In this document: positions 6,545 through 13,803 of the stretch, in pieces
Layout: each line of letters starts with the position of its first letter
How positions within the stretch are numbered: position 1 is the first letter of the stretch
Origin: SZUA-365 sp034002405
Lineage (GTDB): Bacteria > Bacteroidota > Ignavibacteria > SZUA-365
Reading direction: 5' to 3'
Assembly: GCA_034002405.1 (NCBI GenBank)
Contig: JAVFAS010000066.1
Span: forward strand, 1-18,246
DNA: 18,246 nucleotides
Notes under the pieces: generated by a model
Seen by the model: the letters and a program-made list of their open reading frames with translations, nothing else
Database searches by the model: none
Told to the model about the DNA's origin: nothing
Position numbers and translations under genes: made by a program

Positions 6545-8511
6545 CGGAGGATGCTGATCCGCCGCGCGTGGGTGACGCCGCCCGCGTCGAGCACGCAGTG
6601 ATAGACGCCGGCCGGCATCGCGTCGGCATTCCAGAGCACGGTGTGCGTGCCTCCATCGATGATCTCGTCGACCAGAGAGGCAACGACACGACCGAGCGCG
6701 TCATGCACCCGCAGCCGGACATGCGTGCGTGCCGGCAGGGTGAAGGGAATCGCCGTGACGGAGGAGACGGGATTCGGATAATTGCGTCCGATGAATACGG
6801 CATCAGCCAGCGGCGGCACATGCTCGGTGGCGTTGACCTGCAGCACCACGATCGTGCGTTGCTCGCTGCTGCTGCAGACGCCATTCGACACCTCCACGGT
6901 GACCACGAACGTTCCCGCGCGCGTGAAGGTGTGCGCCGGTGCCGGATCGATGCTGCTTCCTCCATCCCCGAAATTCCATTCCCATGACAGCGCGCCAGGC
7001 GCGGTGGCGCCGAATCGAACCGTCGCGCCATCGCTGAGATACACCGTATCGGCCGAGACGGTCATGGTCACGGCCGGCGCATCGATGATCTCGACCCGCG
7101 CCTCGATCAGCGCACGGCCGACGAAATTCTCGTTCATGAAGGTGTACGTTCGTTGCTCCGCCTTGTCCGCGAGCGTCCACACCGTCGCACCCGTGCCGAG
7201 GTACCGCGGATGCGACGCATCGAGGCGCGCACCGGTCGCCAGCACGGTAGCCGAATCACCGGCGAACCAGAATTGATTGCCGGGCAGTGTGCTGTCGGCC
7301 GTGAGCTGCAGGCTGCCGCCGACGCAGACGCGATCGGACACGTTCGCCACCGGACGCGGCACGGTGGGCATCGCGGTGATGATGCTGGTTTTCGGATCTC
7401 CCACGACCACCGCCATCCACGAGATGGTCGGATTGCACATATAGTAACTGTCGGCGAGATTGAAGCCATCGGTGTAGCGCTGTGCCAGCCAGTTTACCCA
7501 CGTCAATGCGACGGTATACGGTTCGAACACATAGCCGCTGACGCCGGTGCAGCCCTCGGCGATCAGATCGGCGATACGCGACTGTCCCGACACCTGTCCC
7601 GGAATGAAATTCCGTGCGGACGTCGAGACGTAGGTTTCCGCGACGGACCCCGGCAGCCAGTGATTGCGCGGCCGCGCGTATTGCGTGTAATGGTGGTCGT
7701 AATGGTCGTTCGACCCCCAGCTCGCGTAGCCGAGCACATTGCGCTGGTCGGTGACGAACACCGAATCCTCGTTCACCAGCACATTCCAGCCGCGATTGGC
7801 GAGATACTGTCCGGCCAAGCCGAGATTGTTGTCATACGGATCGAGCTGAATGGGACGTGGATCGCGATCGAACACCCACCGCGCGCTGTCCTTGTCCACG
7901 AGCGTGAACGGGCCCGACCGGTCGATGAGCGCGAACACATCCTCCTTCGTCAGTCCCGTCAGCCGCGTGGTGAGAAACATGTCATACGGCGTGGGCGGAT
8001 TGCTGCCGGGAATGATATTCTTGCGTCGATACTGTTCCGCCTGGCCGAAATACGGCTGTGTCCGGACACGGGTCTGCGAGAGGAACAGTGTGTTCTGATG
8101 GATTTGCGACGCATGGCTTCCGAGAATCAGCATCAGTTCGGCATCCACCGACGCGTTGGTCGGATCACCGCCGTCGTTATTGTGCAACACGCGATGCGGG
8201 ACGCCCTTGGTCGTGACGAAATAATTCAGCGTATCGACCAATCCCGTCGTGACCGTCAGATACTCCTCGATGTGCGCGCGCATGGCATCGAATTCCTCCG
8301 GGGTGACGGTTTCCTTTCGCGGTGCCTGGATGCGGATCACGTTGCGCTCCGGAATATTGCGTTTCGCGATGAAATAGGCACCGATGGCCACCGAATTCGT
8401 GTCGTCGATATTGATGATCACACCGACGTCGTCATAATCCACCGGCGCTTGGGCACGAGCGGAAATGGCGGCGGTCATCACCAGAAGCAACAGGGTGGCA
8501 AGCGGTCTCAT
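6541..8511 (-). CDS. Exported TIGR03790-like protein with PKD domain and T9SS-type C-terminal tail
   Basis: The protein has 656 residues from the ATG at 8511, chosen because it begins a clean signal peptide (MRPLATLLLLVMTAAISARAQ) and has GGAG 9 bases upstream. Residues 25-375 match my recollection of the TIGR03790 family: a start with VGVIINIDDTNSVAIGAYFIAKRNIPERNVIRI, then TVTPEEFDAMRAHIEEYL, then NYFVTTKGVPHRV. Further on come GYASWGSNDHYDHH (261-274), EGCTGVSGYVFEP with Cys321, and VVVGDPKTS near 370. The function of this family is not established. A PKD domain lies at about 475-555 (WEWNFGDGG, HTFTRAGTFVVTVEVSN). A T9SS sorting tail fills about 571-656 (NYPNPVSSVTAIPFTL, VHDALGRVVASL, GVYHCVLDAGG, ending SILR). 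It overlaps the TonB receptor by ATGA and is probably the first gene of the operon. Confidence 0.88.
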   Translation of the reverse strand: MRPLATLLLLVMTAAISARAQAPVDYDDVGVIINIDDTNSVAIGAYFIAKRNIPERNVIRIQAPRKETVTPEEFDAMRAHIEEYLTVTTGLVDTLNYFVTTKGVPHRVLHNNDGGDPTNASVDAELMLILGSHASQIHQNTLFLSQTRVRTQPYFGQAEQYRRKNIIPGSNPPTPYDMFLTTRLTGLTKEDVFALIDRSGPFTLVDKDSARWVFDRDPRPIQLDPYDNNLGLAGQYLANRGWNVLVNEDSVFVTDQRNVLGYASWGSNDHYDHHYTQYARPRNHWLPGSVAETYVSTSARNFIPGQVSGQSRIADLIAEGCTGVSGYVFEPYTVALTWVNWLAQRYTDGFNLADSYYMCNPTISWMAVVVGDPKTSIITAMPTVPRPVANVSDRVCVGGSLQLTADSTLPGNQFWFAGDSATVLATGARLDASHPRYLGTGATVWTLADKAEQRTYTFMNENFVGRALIEARVEIIDAPAVTMTVSADTVYLSDGATVRFGATAPGALSWEWNFGDGGSSIDPAPAHTFTRAGTFVVTVEVSNGVCSSSEQRTIVVLQVNATEHVPPLADAVFIGRNYPNPVSSVTAIPFTLPARTHVRLRVHDALGRVVASLVDEIIDGGTHTVLWNADAMPAGVYHCVLDAGGVTHARRISILR

Positions 8512-8600
8512 GATTCGGTACTCCGGACATCGGGACGGTCGTGTCGGCGCGGCCATCCGCGGTGAAAATAAGATAATCGACTCCGACATCAAGAATTCCT

Positions 8601-8632
8601 GAAAAGTATCCATTTTCCTCCTTCGTGGCAAG
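8601..8632 (-). promoter_or_regulatory. Candidate promoter for the TIGR03790/TonB/lipoprotein/S15 operon
   Basis: On the minus strand CTTG (8632-8629), a 20-base spacer and TACTTTTC (8608-8601) match the Bacteroidota pattern TTTG-N19-21-TAnnTTTG with one mismatch in each box. Read as sigma-70 the same site is TTGCCA-17-TACTTT. Transcription would start near 8594, about 80 bases before the ATG at 8511. This competes with the upstream ATG at 8613, which would lie outside such a transcript. Confidence 0.3.
8617..8623 (-). promoter_or_regulatory. Perfect Shine-Dalgarno sequence before an alternative upstream ATG (8613)
   Basis: AAGGAGG on the minus strand stands 3 bases before an ATG at 8613-8611 that is in frame with the TIGR03790-like gene. 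Starting there would add 34 residues (MDTFQEFLMSESIILFSP and so on) before the signal peptide. The spacing is short, and a 34-residue extension before a good signal peptide is unusual, so I kept the start at 8511. Confidence 0.3.
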
Positions 8633-8709
8633 GGACGGACGGATTTCCGGACATGAAATCTCCATGATTTTTCGTACACTTTTCTTTTCACACAGGTGGA
8701 TGCCGATTC

Positions 8710-9963
8710 ATGCGACCCTTCGTGACCTTCCTGCTTCCCGTCCTGCTGTTTCTCACGCTGCCGCACACCGCCACGGTGCTGCGTGCCCAGCACGACGAAT
8801 ACGATCCCTGCGGATTCGGCCTGCGAAAACCGGACGAACAGCTGGTCTGGGCCTATGGACGGGACGAGCTGATGGTCGACTTGCAGCGCTGGGCCCTGCA
8901 TCCGATGAGCACCATCGACGTGATCGGCCAGACGGTGCTGCATCGTCCCATCTATCACATGGTGTTGACGAACCCCGACTCGCGTGTTCCGAAAAAGCGG
9001 ATCTGGATTCACGCCCGGACGCATCCGATCGAATCGGAGTCCTCGCACGTCGCCCGGGAGATTGTCGATGAACTGCTCGGCGGTTCGGAGTTGGGACGGC
9101 TGCTGCTCGATCACGCCTATGTCCATGTGCTCCCCATGCTCAATCTCGATGGCGTGGAACTGCACCGTGCACGCGAAAACGCCAACGGGGTGGATCTCGA
9201 AAGCAACTGGGCCGCGGCGGTGCCGGAACCCGAGGTCGTCGCCCTGCGGCGGCATCTGGCGTTGCTGATGCAAAGCAGCGTGCCGATCCAGGTCGCGCTC
9301 AACCTGCATTCCGCATACAACTGCAAACGCTACTTCGTCTATCACGCCGAGGCCGGAACGTCCGCGCTGTTCGCCCAACGGCAGCGGTACTTCATCGACC
9401 TCGCGCGCGCGCGTTTCCCCGGCGGCATCGAGCCATATGACTATTTCGTGAGCTGGACCACCGAGACGCCCGACCGCTATCCCGAAAGCTGGTTCTGGCT
9501 GAATTTTCGCGAGGATGTGATGGCGCTGACGTATGAGGACATGAACTGCGCCACCGCCGGCAGCTATGACCGCACGGCGCGCGCACTGCTTGGCGCCGCG
9601 GCCGATTATCTCGGACTGACCGGAATTGTCGACGTCGACGATGAGCCCGCGGGGGTGCGCAGCGGACGCTTCGCGGATGTCTTTCCCAACCCCGCATCGC
9701 GGGATGGTGTCGTGACCGTCCGCCTGGCGCCTGCTTCCGGGTGGGGTGCGTCGCGCGATGCCTCCACGTCCCCGGGGGGCGTGCTGCGCGTGACGCTGGT
9801 CGATCTGCTGGGACGGGAAATCGCGACGCTGTACGAGGGTGAGGACACGCCCACCGCCCGCACCCTCCTGCTTCCGACCAATGGCATCGTGCCCGGCACG
9901 TATGTGCTGCGTGCCGCGGGGACGGATCGCGTGGAAACGCGTCCCCTGCTCATCCTGCGCTGA
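8710..9963 (+). CDS. Secreted M14-family zinc carboxypeptidase-like protein with T9SS-type C-terminal tail
   Basis: The protein has 417 residues and starts at the ATG at 8710, with AGGTGG 10 bases upstream. A signal peptide of about 26 residues (MRPFVTFLLPVLLFLTLPHT, cleaved near VLRAQ) is followed by an M14 peptidase domain at about 35-305. Zinc ligands H105 and E108 are in ARTHPIESESSH, the third ligand H200 is in ALNLHSAYN, and the catalytic Glu is probably E276 in ALTYEDMNC. The central motif LNLDGVE (148-154) is also present. In place of the usual GVDLNRN the protein has NGVDLESNW (160-167), so the Arg that normally helps bind the substrate carboxylate is missing. The last 90 residues (FADVFPNPASRDGVVTVRL, VDLLGREIATLYEG, GTYVLRAAG, ending LILR) are a T9SS sorting domain. 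It would act outside the cell on peptides; exact specificity is unknown. It is transcribed divergently from the TIGR03790 operon and has no partner on its own strand. Confidence 0.92.
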   Translation: MRPFVTFLLPVLLFLTLPHTATVLRAQHDEYDPCGFGLRKPDEQLVWAYGRDELMVDLQRWALHPMSTIDVIGQTVLHRPIYHMVLTNPDSRVPKKRIWIHARTHPIESESSHVAREIVDELLGGSELGRLLLDHAYVHVLPMLNLDGVELHRARENANGVDLESNWAAAVPEPEVVALRRHLALLMQSSVPIQVALNLHSAYNCKRYFVYHAEAGTSALFAQRQRYFIDLARARFPGGIEPYDYFVSWTTETPDRYPESWFWLNFREDVMALTYEDMNCATAGSYDRTARALLGAAADYLGLTGIVDVDDEPAGVRSGRFADVFPNPASRDGVVTVRLAPASGWGASRDASTSPGGVLRVTLVDLLGREIATLYEGEDTPTARTLLLPTNGIVPGTYVLRAAGTDRVETRPLLILR

Positions 9964-10076
9964 CCGCCCGCGCATCCTTCGCGGACTCGCCGCCGTGCGA
10001 TGCGGTGTCCGGGCTCCGCGATGTGCCATCGCCCGCGGGTGGCCGCGACGCGGCTGAAACAGGAGATCCGGATGTG

Positions 10077-12233
10077 TTACTCCAGGATAACGGGATGCGC
10101 GCGGTCGCCGAGGGCACTGCGCAGCAGCAGGGTGTAATATCCGCGGGCGAGATTCGCCACCGGCAGATGCACGGTCGCGCCACCCTCGGCCAGAACTCCA
10201 TCGAAAATCGCCGCGACCTCGCGGCCGTGCGCGTCATAGAGGCGCACGGACGCGGTCACCGCCACGTCTGCCTCGATCACGATACGCAGCGTCGTGTGCG
10301 CGGGCTGGGGCGAGACCTGGAAACGCGGGATTCCCGCGCGCACCAGTCCGTCGGGATGCCGGCAGGAGGGATTGATGCAGATGTCACCTTCCGTCGATCC
10401 CGTGGCGGGCAGCGGGGTGAACACCCGCCAGTCGAGTCGCGCGGCGCGGCAGTCCGGACCGTTCGCCACCGCGGTCAGGCGCAGCCGCGCGATGGCGCCG
10501 GGCGTGACCATCCCCCCCGCGTCGATGAGCGTGAAGGAGGCGATGCCGTGTTCGATCCGCGGCGGGGTCAACGTGGCATCGCGGGCGGGACCGTCCGGCA
10601 GCAGTTCGACACCGTCGACGCGCACGAATGCCGTGTCGTACCGGAACGTGAAGGCGATGGCGTCCGCGATCCAGCGTGCCGGCAGCGTGTCGAGGGTGAT
10701 CGTCAGCAGATCGGTTTCGCCGGGAGAAAGAACCATCGGCGTGCCGAGGTGGAAGACATAGCCGCCGTCCTCGCACACACCGCGCAGGGGCAGCGGGTCG
10801 ATCGCGCCGCAGGAAGTGTGCAGGACCAGGGTGTCCGCATGCGCGCCGTGCGCGACCGGCGCGTAAGCCAGGCTGACGGCGAGCGAGGCGCCCGGCGCCA
10901 GCGTCACCGGGAGGGGGAGGGTGGTGGAGAACAGTCCGGCGGACGCCACGCTCCAGCGGGCATCACTGATCGTGGCGGGAACACGACCGATGTTGTCGAG
11001 CGCCATCGTGACAAACGACGTCGCGGCGGCGGGGGTGACCGGGAACACCGCCTCGGTGGGACGCCATGCGAGCCGCGATTCCTCGGCCGCGATGCGCAGG
11101 GTGTCATGGATGCGCTCTCCGTTTGTCGCCTCGAGCGTGAGGACGGCGGAAAACGTACCCGCGCCCGGCAGTGTGATGCGAAGCGGGATGGGCAGATCCG
11201 CATCCGGTGCGATGATCGCCGGGAGCGGATTCCCGACAATGGCGAACACGTCCGGATTCGCACCCGTGATGGTCGCCGAGAGTATTTCCAGCGCGGTCGC
11301 GTCGGGATGATTGTTGCGGATGTGCACGACCGTGTCGATCGCCGCCACGTCGCAGATGTTCACCACGCCGAAATCCGTCACCACGCGCGCGGGCAATGAC
11401 AGGGCCACGTCGTCGATACGATGCTCGTTCCACGCAAACCCCGTCGCGGAAGTGAAGCCGAAAAATCCTTCGTAGGCGGTGAAGTCCGCGATGCGATGAT
11501 CCAGCCGCCGCACGCCGTCGATGAACACCTCGACGAAGCCTGCGCGGAAGCGCACACGCAGGTCGTGCCAGCTGTCGTTCTCGAGCGTCCCCGGCGTGAG
11601 CAGCTCGGAGACGAGGTGGTTCGCGCTTTCATCCTTGATCAGGGCCACATGCTCGGGCGAGCGATCGCCCCGATCCGCGTTGTGATAGGTGTCGAATTCC
11701 ACGCCGTATCCGAGACAGCCGTCAAAATTCAGTGTTCCACCTCCGTTTTCCGGAAAATCGAACAGCGGAGCGAAAACGAACACGATGCCATCGGCGCCCG
11801 TGCCGTTTTCATTCGTGCTGCCGCCGAACCAGCCGCGGAAGGAGAGGTCGAAGCGATCGATCGGCAGAAGCCGGCGCAGGAACAGGCGTCCCGCCCGGCT
11901 TTCCTCCGGCGGTGTCAGCACGGCGTTGCCGAGCACCGGATCCAGGCGCGAGGCGCTGCCAAGATGGTAGGGGTGCGTGGGGGTCGTGGAAAAGGACTCC
12001 CGCCACTGAAATTCCCGCCATTCGACGACCGGCTGTGCGTGCAGCACCGGCGCGAGGCACGGCACCGATGCGAGGCATAGCACCGATGCGAGGCACAGCA
12101 GCGGCGCGAGGCACCATCGCGGGATGATCAGCGCGCTCGGGCGTGTGTCAATCGAAAATCGCGTCGAGAATGCGGTCGGTATCGGTGAGGTCGTCGAAGA
12201 GAACGTCTGGTTTCGCCTGCGCAAGCACCTCAT
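10077..12233 (-). CDS. Large secreted protein with L-type lectin domain, Ig-like repeats, cohesin-like domain and T9SS-type tail
   Basis: From the mature N-terminus (HAQPVVEW, near 12042) the chain holds an L-type (legume-like) lectin domain at about 11990-11395, with DGIVFVFAP, GYGVEFDTYHN, a WHDLRVRFRAGFVEVFIDG strand pair and GFFGFTSATGF. Ig-like segments follow (about 11370-10760; ALEILSATITGANPDVFAI resembles choice-of-anchor/ASH-type domains). Then comes a cohesin-like region (GETDLLTITL, FTFRYDTAFVRVDGVEL) and a T9SS tail ending in VILE. It is probably a secreted glycan-binding or cell-surface adhesin. The start is uncertain: the signal peptide is built of 18-bp repeats and has no ATG or GTG at its head. 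I give the ATG at 12233, which has a perfect Shine-Dalgarno site and lies 86 bases inside the HAD gene. This adds about 34 residues before LIIPRW. A CTG at 12131 or a GTG at 12083 are the alternatives. It follows SDR and HAD genes in one minus-strand unit. Confidence 0.8.
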   Translation of the reverse strand: MRCLRRRNQTFSSTTSPIPTAFSTRFSIDTRPSALIIPRWCLAPLLCLASVLCLASVPCLAPVLHAQPVVEWREFQWRESFSTTPTHPYHLGSASRLDPVLGNAVLTPPEESRAGRLFLRRLLPIDRFDLSFRGWFGGSTNENGTGADGIVFVFAPLFDFPENGGGTLNFDGCLGYGVEFDTYHNADRGDRSPEHVALIKDESANHLVSELLTPGTLENDSWHDLRVRFRAGFVEVFIDGVRRLDHRIADFTAYEGFFGFTSATGFAWNEHRIDDVALSLPARVVTDFGVVNICDVAAIDTVVHIRNNHPDATALEILSATITGANPDVFAIVGNPLPAIIAPDADLPIPLRITLPGAGTFSAVLTLEATNGERIHDTLRIAAEESRLAWRPTEAVFPVTPAAATSFVTMALDNIGRVPATISDARWSVASAGLFSTTLPLPVTLAPGASLAVSLAYAPVAHGAHADTLVLHTSCGAIDPLPLRGVCEDGGYVFHLGTPMVLSPGETDLLTITLDTLPARWIADAIAFTFRYDTAFVRVDGVELLPDGPARDATLTPPRIEHGIASFTLIDAGGMVTPGAIARLRLTAVANGPDCRAARLDWRVFTPLPATGSTEGDICINPSCRHPDGLVRAGIPRFQVSPQPAHTTLRIVIEADVAVTASVRLYDAHGREVAAIFDGVLAEGGATVHLPVANLARGYYTLLLRSALGDRAHPVILE
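12043..12114 (-). repeat. In-frame 18-bp tandem array encoding the signal-peptide core of the lectin protein (four copies)
   Basis: Units start at 12043, 12061, 12079 and 12097 on the + strand. The third reads AGCACCGATGCGAGGCAC and the others differ at one to three bases. On the minus strand they encode CLAPLL, CLASVL, CLASVP and CLAPVL, followed by the cleavage region HAQ. The array makes up practically the whole hydrophobic core of the signal peptide. Confidence 0.95.
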
Positions 12234-12849
12234 GAGCGTGTCCTCCTGTGGCGACGCCGATGCTGCGGACGTTGAGATGGCGTCCGCAGTCGATGTCATG
12301 CACCGTGTCGCCGATGATGACGATATCCTTGGCCCGGAACGTGGCCCCCGTGCGATCATACGCACGCGCCACGGCGATTTCCGGAAGGTCGTGCCGATGA
12401 TAGGCATCGTTGCCGAATGCCCCGAAGGAAAAATAGCCGAGCAGGTCGGGAGGTGTGAGCTTGATGCGCGCGCCCTGCAGCATGTTGCCGGTCAGCAGCG
12501 CGAGCGTGGCGGCCTCCTCCCGTTTCAAGGCCTCGAGCAGCGTGCGCACTCCCGGCATGACCGTCACATTGTCCGCGTCCAGCGCGTGCTCGAGCCGCTG
12601 GAAAAAGGATGCGAACACGGCGTCCGCGTGCGTCGTGATGGTGGATTCGGGCAATCCCGACGCGCGAACGATTTCCGCGAAGATCTGCGGATCGGTTTTT
12701 CCTCCGAAATCATACCCGCGTCCCGCGGTCGCGACACCGAGCACCTCTTCCATCGCATCGACGAAGCATTGCTTCGCCACGCCGTTGGTGGAGATCAGCG
12801 TGCCATCGATGTCGAACAGCACGAGGCGGAGATATTGCTTGGTGATCAT
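12148..12849 (-). CDS. HAD-superfamily phosphatase (phosphoglycolate phosphatase-like)
   Basis: The protein has 233 residues and starts at the ATG at 12849, which overlaps the SDR stop as ATGA. HAD motif I is VLFDIDGTL with nucleophile D13 and acid/base D15. The helical cap follows (about 20-90), with FVDAMEEVLGV and GGKTDPQIF. Motif II is LALLTGN, and motif IV is VIIGDTVHDIDCGR, followed by VRSIGVATGGHAHEVL. Length and motifs fit the subfamily I phosphatases such as Gph/PGP, which hydrolyse small phosphomonoesters in the cytoplasm. The exact substrate is not readable. It is in an operon with the SDR gene upstream, and the lectin-protein gene follows with an overlap or a 16-base gap depending on that gene's start. 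Confidence 0.92.
   Translation of the reverse strand: MITKQYLRLVLFDIDGTLISTNGVAKQCFVDAMEEVLGVATAGRGYDFGGKTDPQIFAEIVRASGLPESTITTHADAVFASFFQRLEHALDADNVTVMPGVRTLLEALKREEAATLALLTGNMLQGARIKLTPPDLLGYFSFGAFGNDAYHRHDLPEIAVARAYDRTGATFRAKDIVIIGDTVHDIDCGRHLNVRSIGVATGGHAHEVLAQAKPDVLFDDLTDTDRILDAIFD
12242..12247 (-). promoter_or_regulatory. Perfect Shine-Dalgarno AGGAGG inside the HAD gene, before the ATG at 12233
   Basis: AGGAGG on the minus strand is separated by 8 bases (ACACGCTC) from an ATG at 12233-12231 in frame with the lectin-protein gene. It is the only canonical start signal for that gene. The same bases encode the Gly-Gly of a common HAD motif (GVATGGHAHEVL), so the match could be coincidence. 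Confidence 0.4.
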
Positions 12850-13667
12850 GGGTTTTCCGGTCGGGGAACATTGTGGGAGAGGAGAAAATCGCTCAGGCGG
12901 GGGAAATGCACGCCGCCGAAGGCGAACAGCTTTCCGGGCACGCTGACCACGATCTCGCGCCGCCGCCGCCGCACGCAACGGAGGATCGCGCGTGCGACGA
13001 CCTCCGGGGGACTGGTCGGGAGATTCCGGCGCTTCGTCTGCGGAACGGCGTAGGTCATGCGATCGAAGAATGGCGTGTCGGTGCGGGCGGGACAGACCAC
13101 GCCCACATGCACGCCGAGGGGACGGCATTCGAGACGCAACCCGTCGGCGAAGCCCAGCAGCGCCTGCTTGGATGCGCTGTACACGGCATTGTACGGAATG
13201 CTGCGCTTGCCGAGCGCCGAGGAGATGAACACGAGACTGCCCGCGCGTTGCGCCGTGAGCAAGGGCAGCACGGCGTGCGCGGTGGCCAGGGCACCCTCGA
13301 TGTTGGTGCGCAACACCGCGGTGATATCCTCCCAATCGGTGCGCAAGAACGGACCGTAGAGGCCAATGCCCGCGTTGACGATGCCCGCGGCGAGCCGCCG
13401 CCCGTCCACGGCTTCCGTGATGCGCGCGCGCAGCGCCGCGGTGTCGCGCACATCGGCCACCACCGCGCGGCAATCGATACCGTGACGCGTGGCAAGCGTT
13501 CCGGCCAGTTCCGTCAGCCGCGCCGCGTTGCGCGCGAGCAGCACGAGGTCATGGCCGTTCGAGGCGAACAGCGCCGCGGTGGCGCGTCCGATACCTTCGG
13601 ATGCGCCCGTGATCAGGACCGCGCCGGGGTGGGAGGTCGTGGGGGGAGCGGTCGTGGAATCCGTCAT
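12846..13667 (-). CDS. Short-chain dehydrogenase/reductase (SDR), classical type
   Basis: The protein has 273 residues, from the ATG at 13667. The cofactor-binding motif TGASEGIG is at 20-27, the NAG motif at 98-100, and the catalytic residues are N122, S150, Y163 and K167 (FISSALGKRSIPYNAVYSASK). This is a complete classical SDR active site using NAD(H) or NADP(H). R46 after the second strand (LLARN) favours NADP(H), by family habit. The C-terminal basic stretch (RAILRCVRRRRREIVV) and hydrophobic end are typical of the DltE/YqjQ-like subgroup, whose substrates are mostly unknown. There is no clear Shine-Dalgarno site. It is probably the first gene of the minus-strand unit, divergent from the two-component genes. 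Confidence 0.93.
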   Translation of the reverse strand: MTDSTTAPPTTSHPGAVLITGASEGIGRATAALFASNGHDLVLLARNAARLTELAGTLATRHGIDCRAVVADVRDTAALRARITEAVDGRRLAAGIVNAGIGLYGPFLRTDWEDITAVLRTNIEGALATAHAVLPLLTAQRAGSLVFISSALGKRSIPYNAVYSASKQALLGFADGLRLECRPLGVHVGVVCPARTDTPFFDRMTYAVPQTKRRNLPTSPPEVVARAILRCVRRRRREIVVSVPGKLFAFGGVHFPRLSDFLLSHNVPRPENP

Positions 13668-13701
13668 TCGGGTATGAACATGCTATTCTGCGTTGTCGGA
13701 A

Positions 13702-13733
13702 TTTGCGAATCACCATCGAAATCGATAGACTTG
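13702..13733 (+). promoter_or_regulatory. Candidate Bacteroidota-type promoter for the sigma-54 response regulator gene
   Basis: TTTG at 13702-13705, a 20-base spacer and TAGACTTG at 13726-13733 match TTTG-N19-21-TAnnTTTG with one mismatch. Read as sigma-70 the site is TTGCGA-17-TAGACT. The region around it is clearly AT-richer than the flanking genes. The leader would be about 65 bases to the ATG at 13804. This is the best promoter match in the window. Confidence 0.42.
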
Positions 13734-13803
13734 AATAATCTACGGAATATTGTGCAAACCCCGAGATTTTTTCCACTCACGAGGTAGCTGTTCGTTGGGA
13801 AGT

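Noticed and set aside
8512..10029. Upstream extension of the TIGR03790-like frame across the M14 gene
   Set aside because: The extension is antisense to the well-supported M14 peptidase and has no domain; the signal peptide marks the true start near 8511.
9964..10076. Bidirectional terminator between the convergent M14 and lectin-protein genes
   Set aside because: Only a weak six-pair stem with no T run is visible around 10026-10044, which is expected by chance in GC-rich DNA.
11809..12117. A start at the ATG at 12117 for the lectin-protein gene
   Set aside because: This ATG is in another frame (MVPRAAAVPRIG and so on), gives no signal peptide and does not reach the lectin domain.
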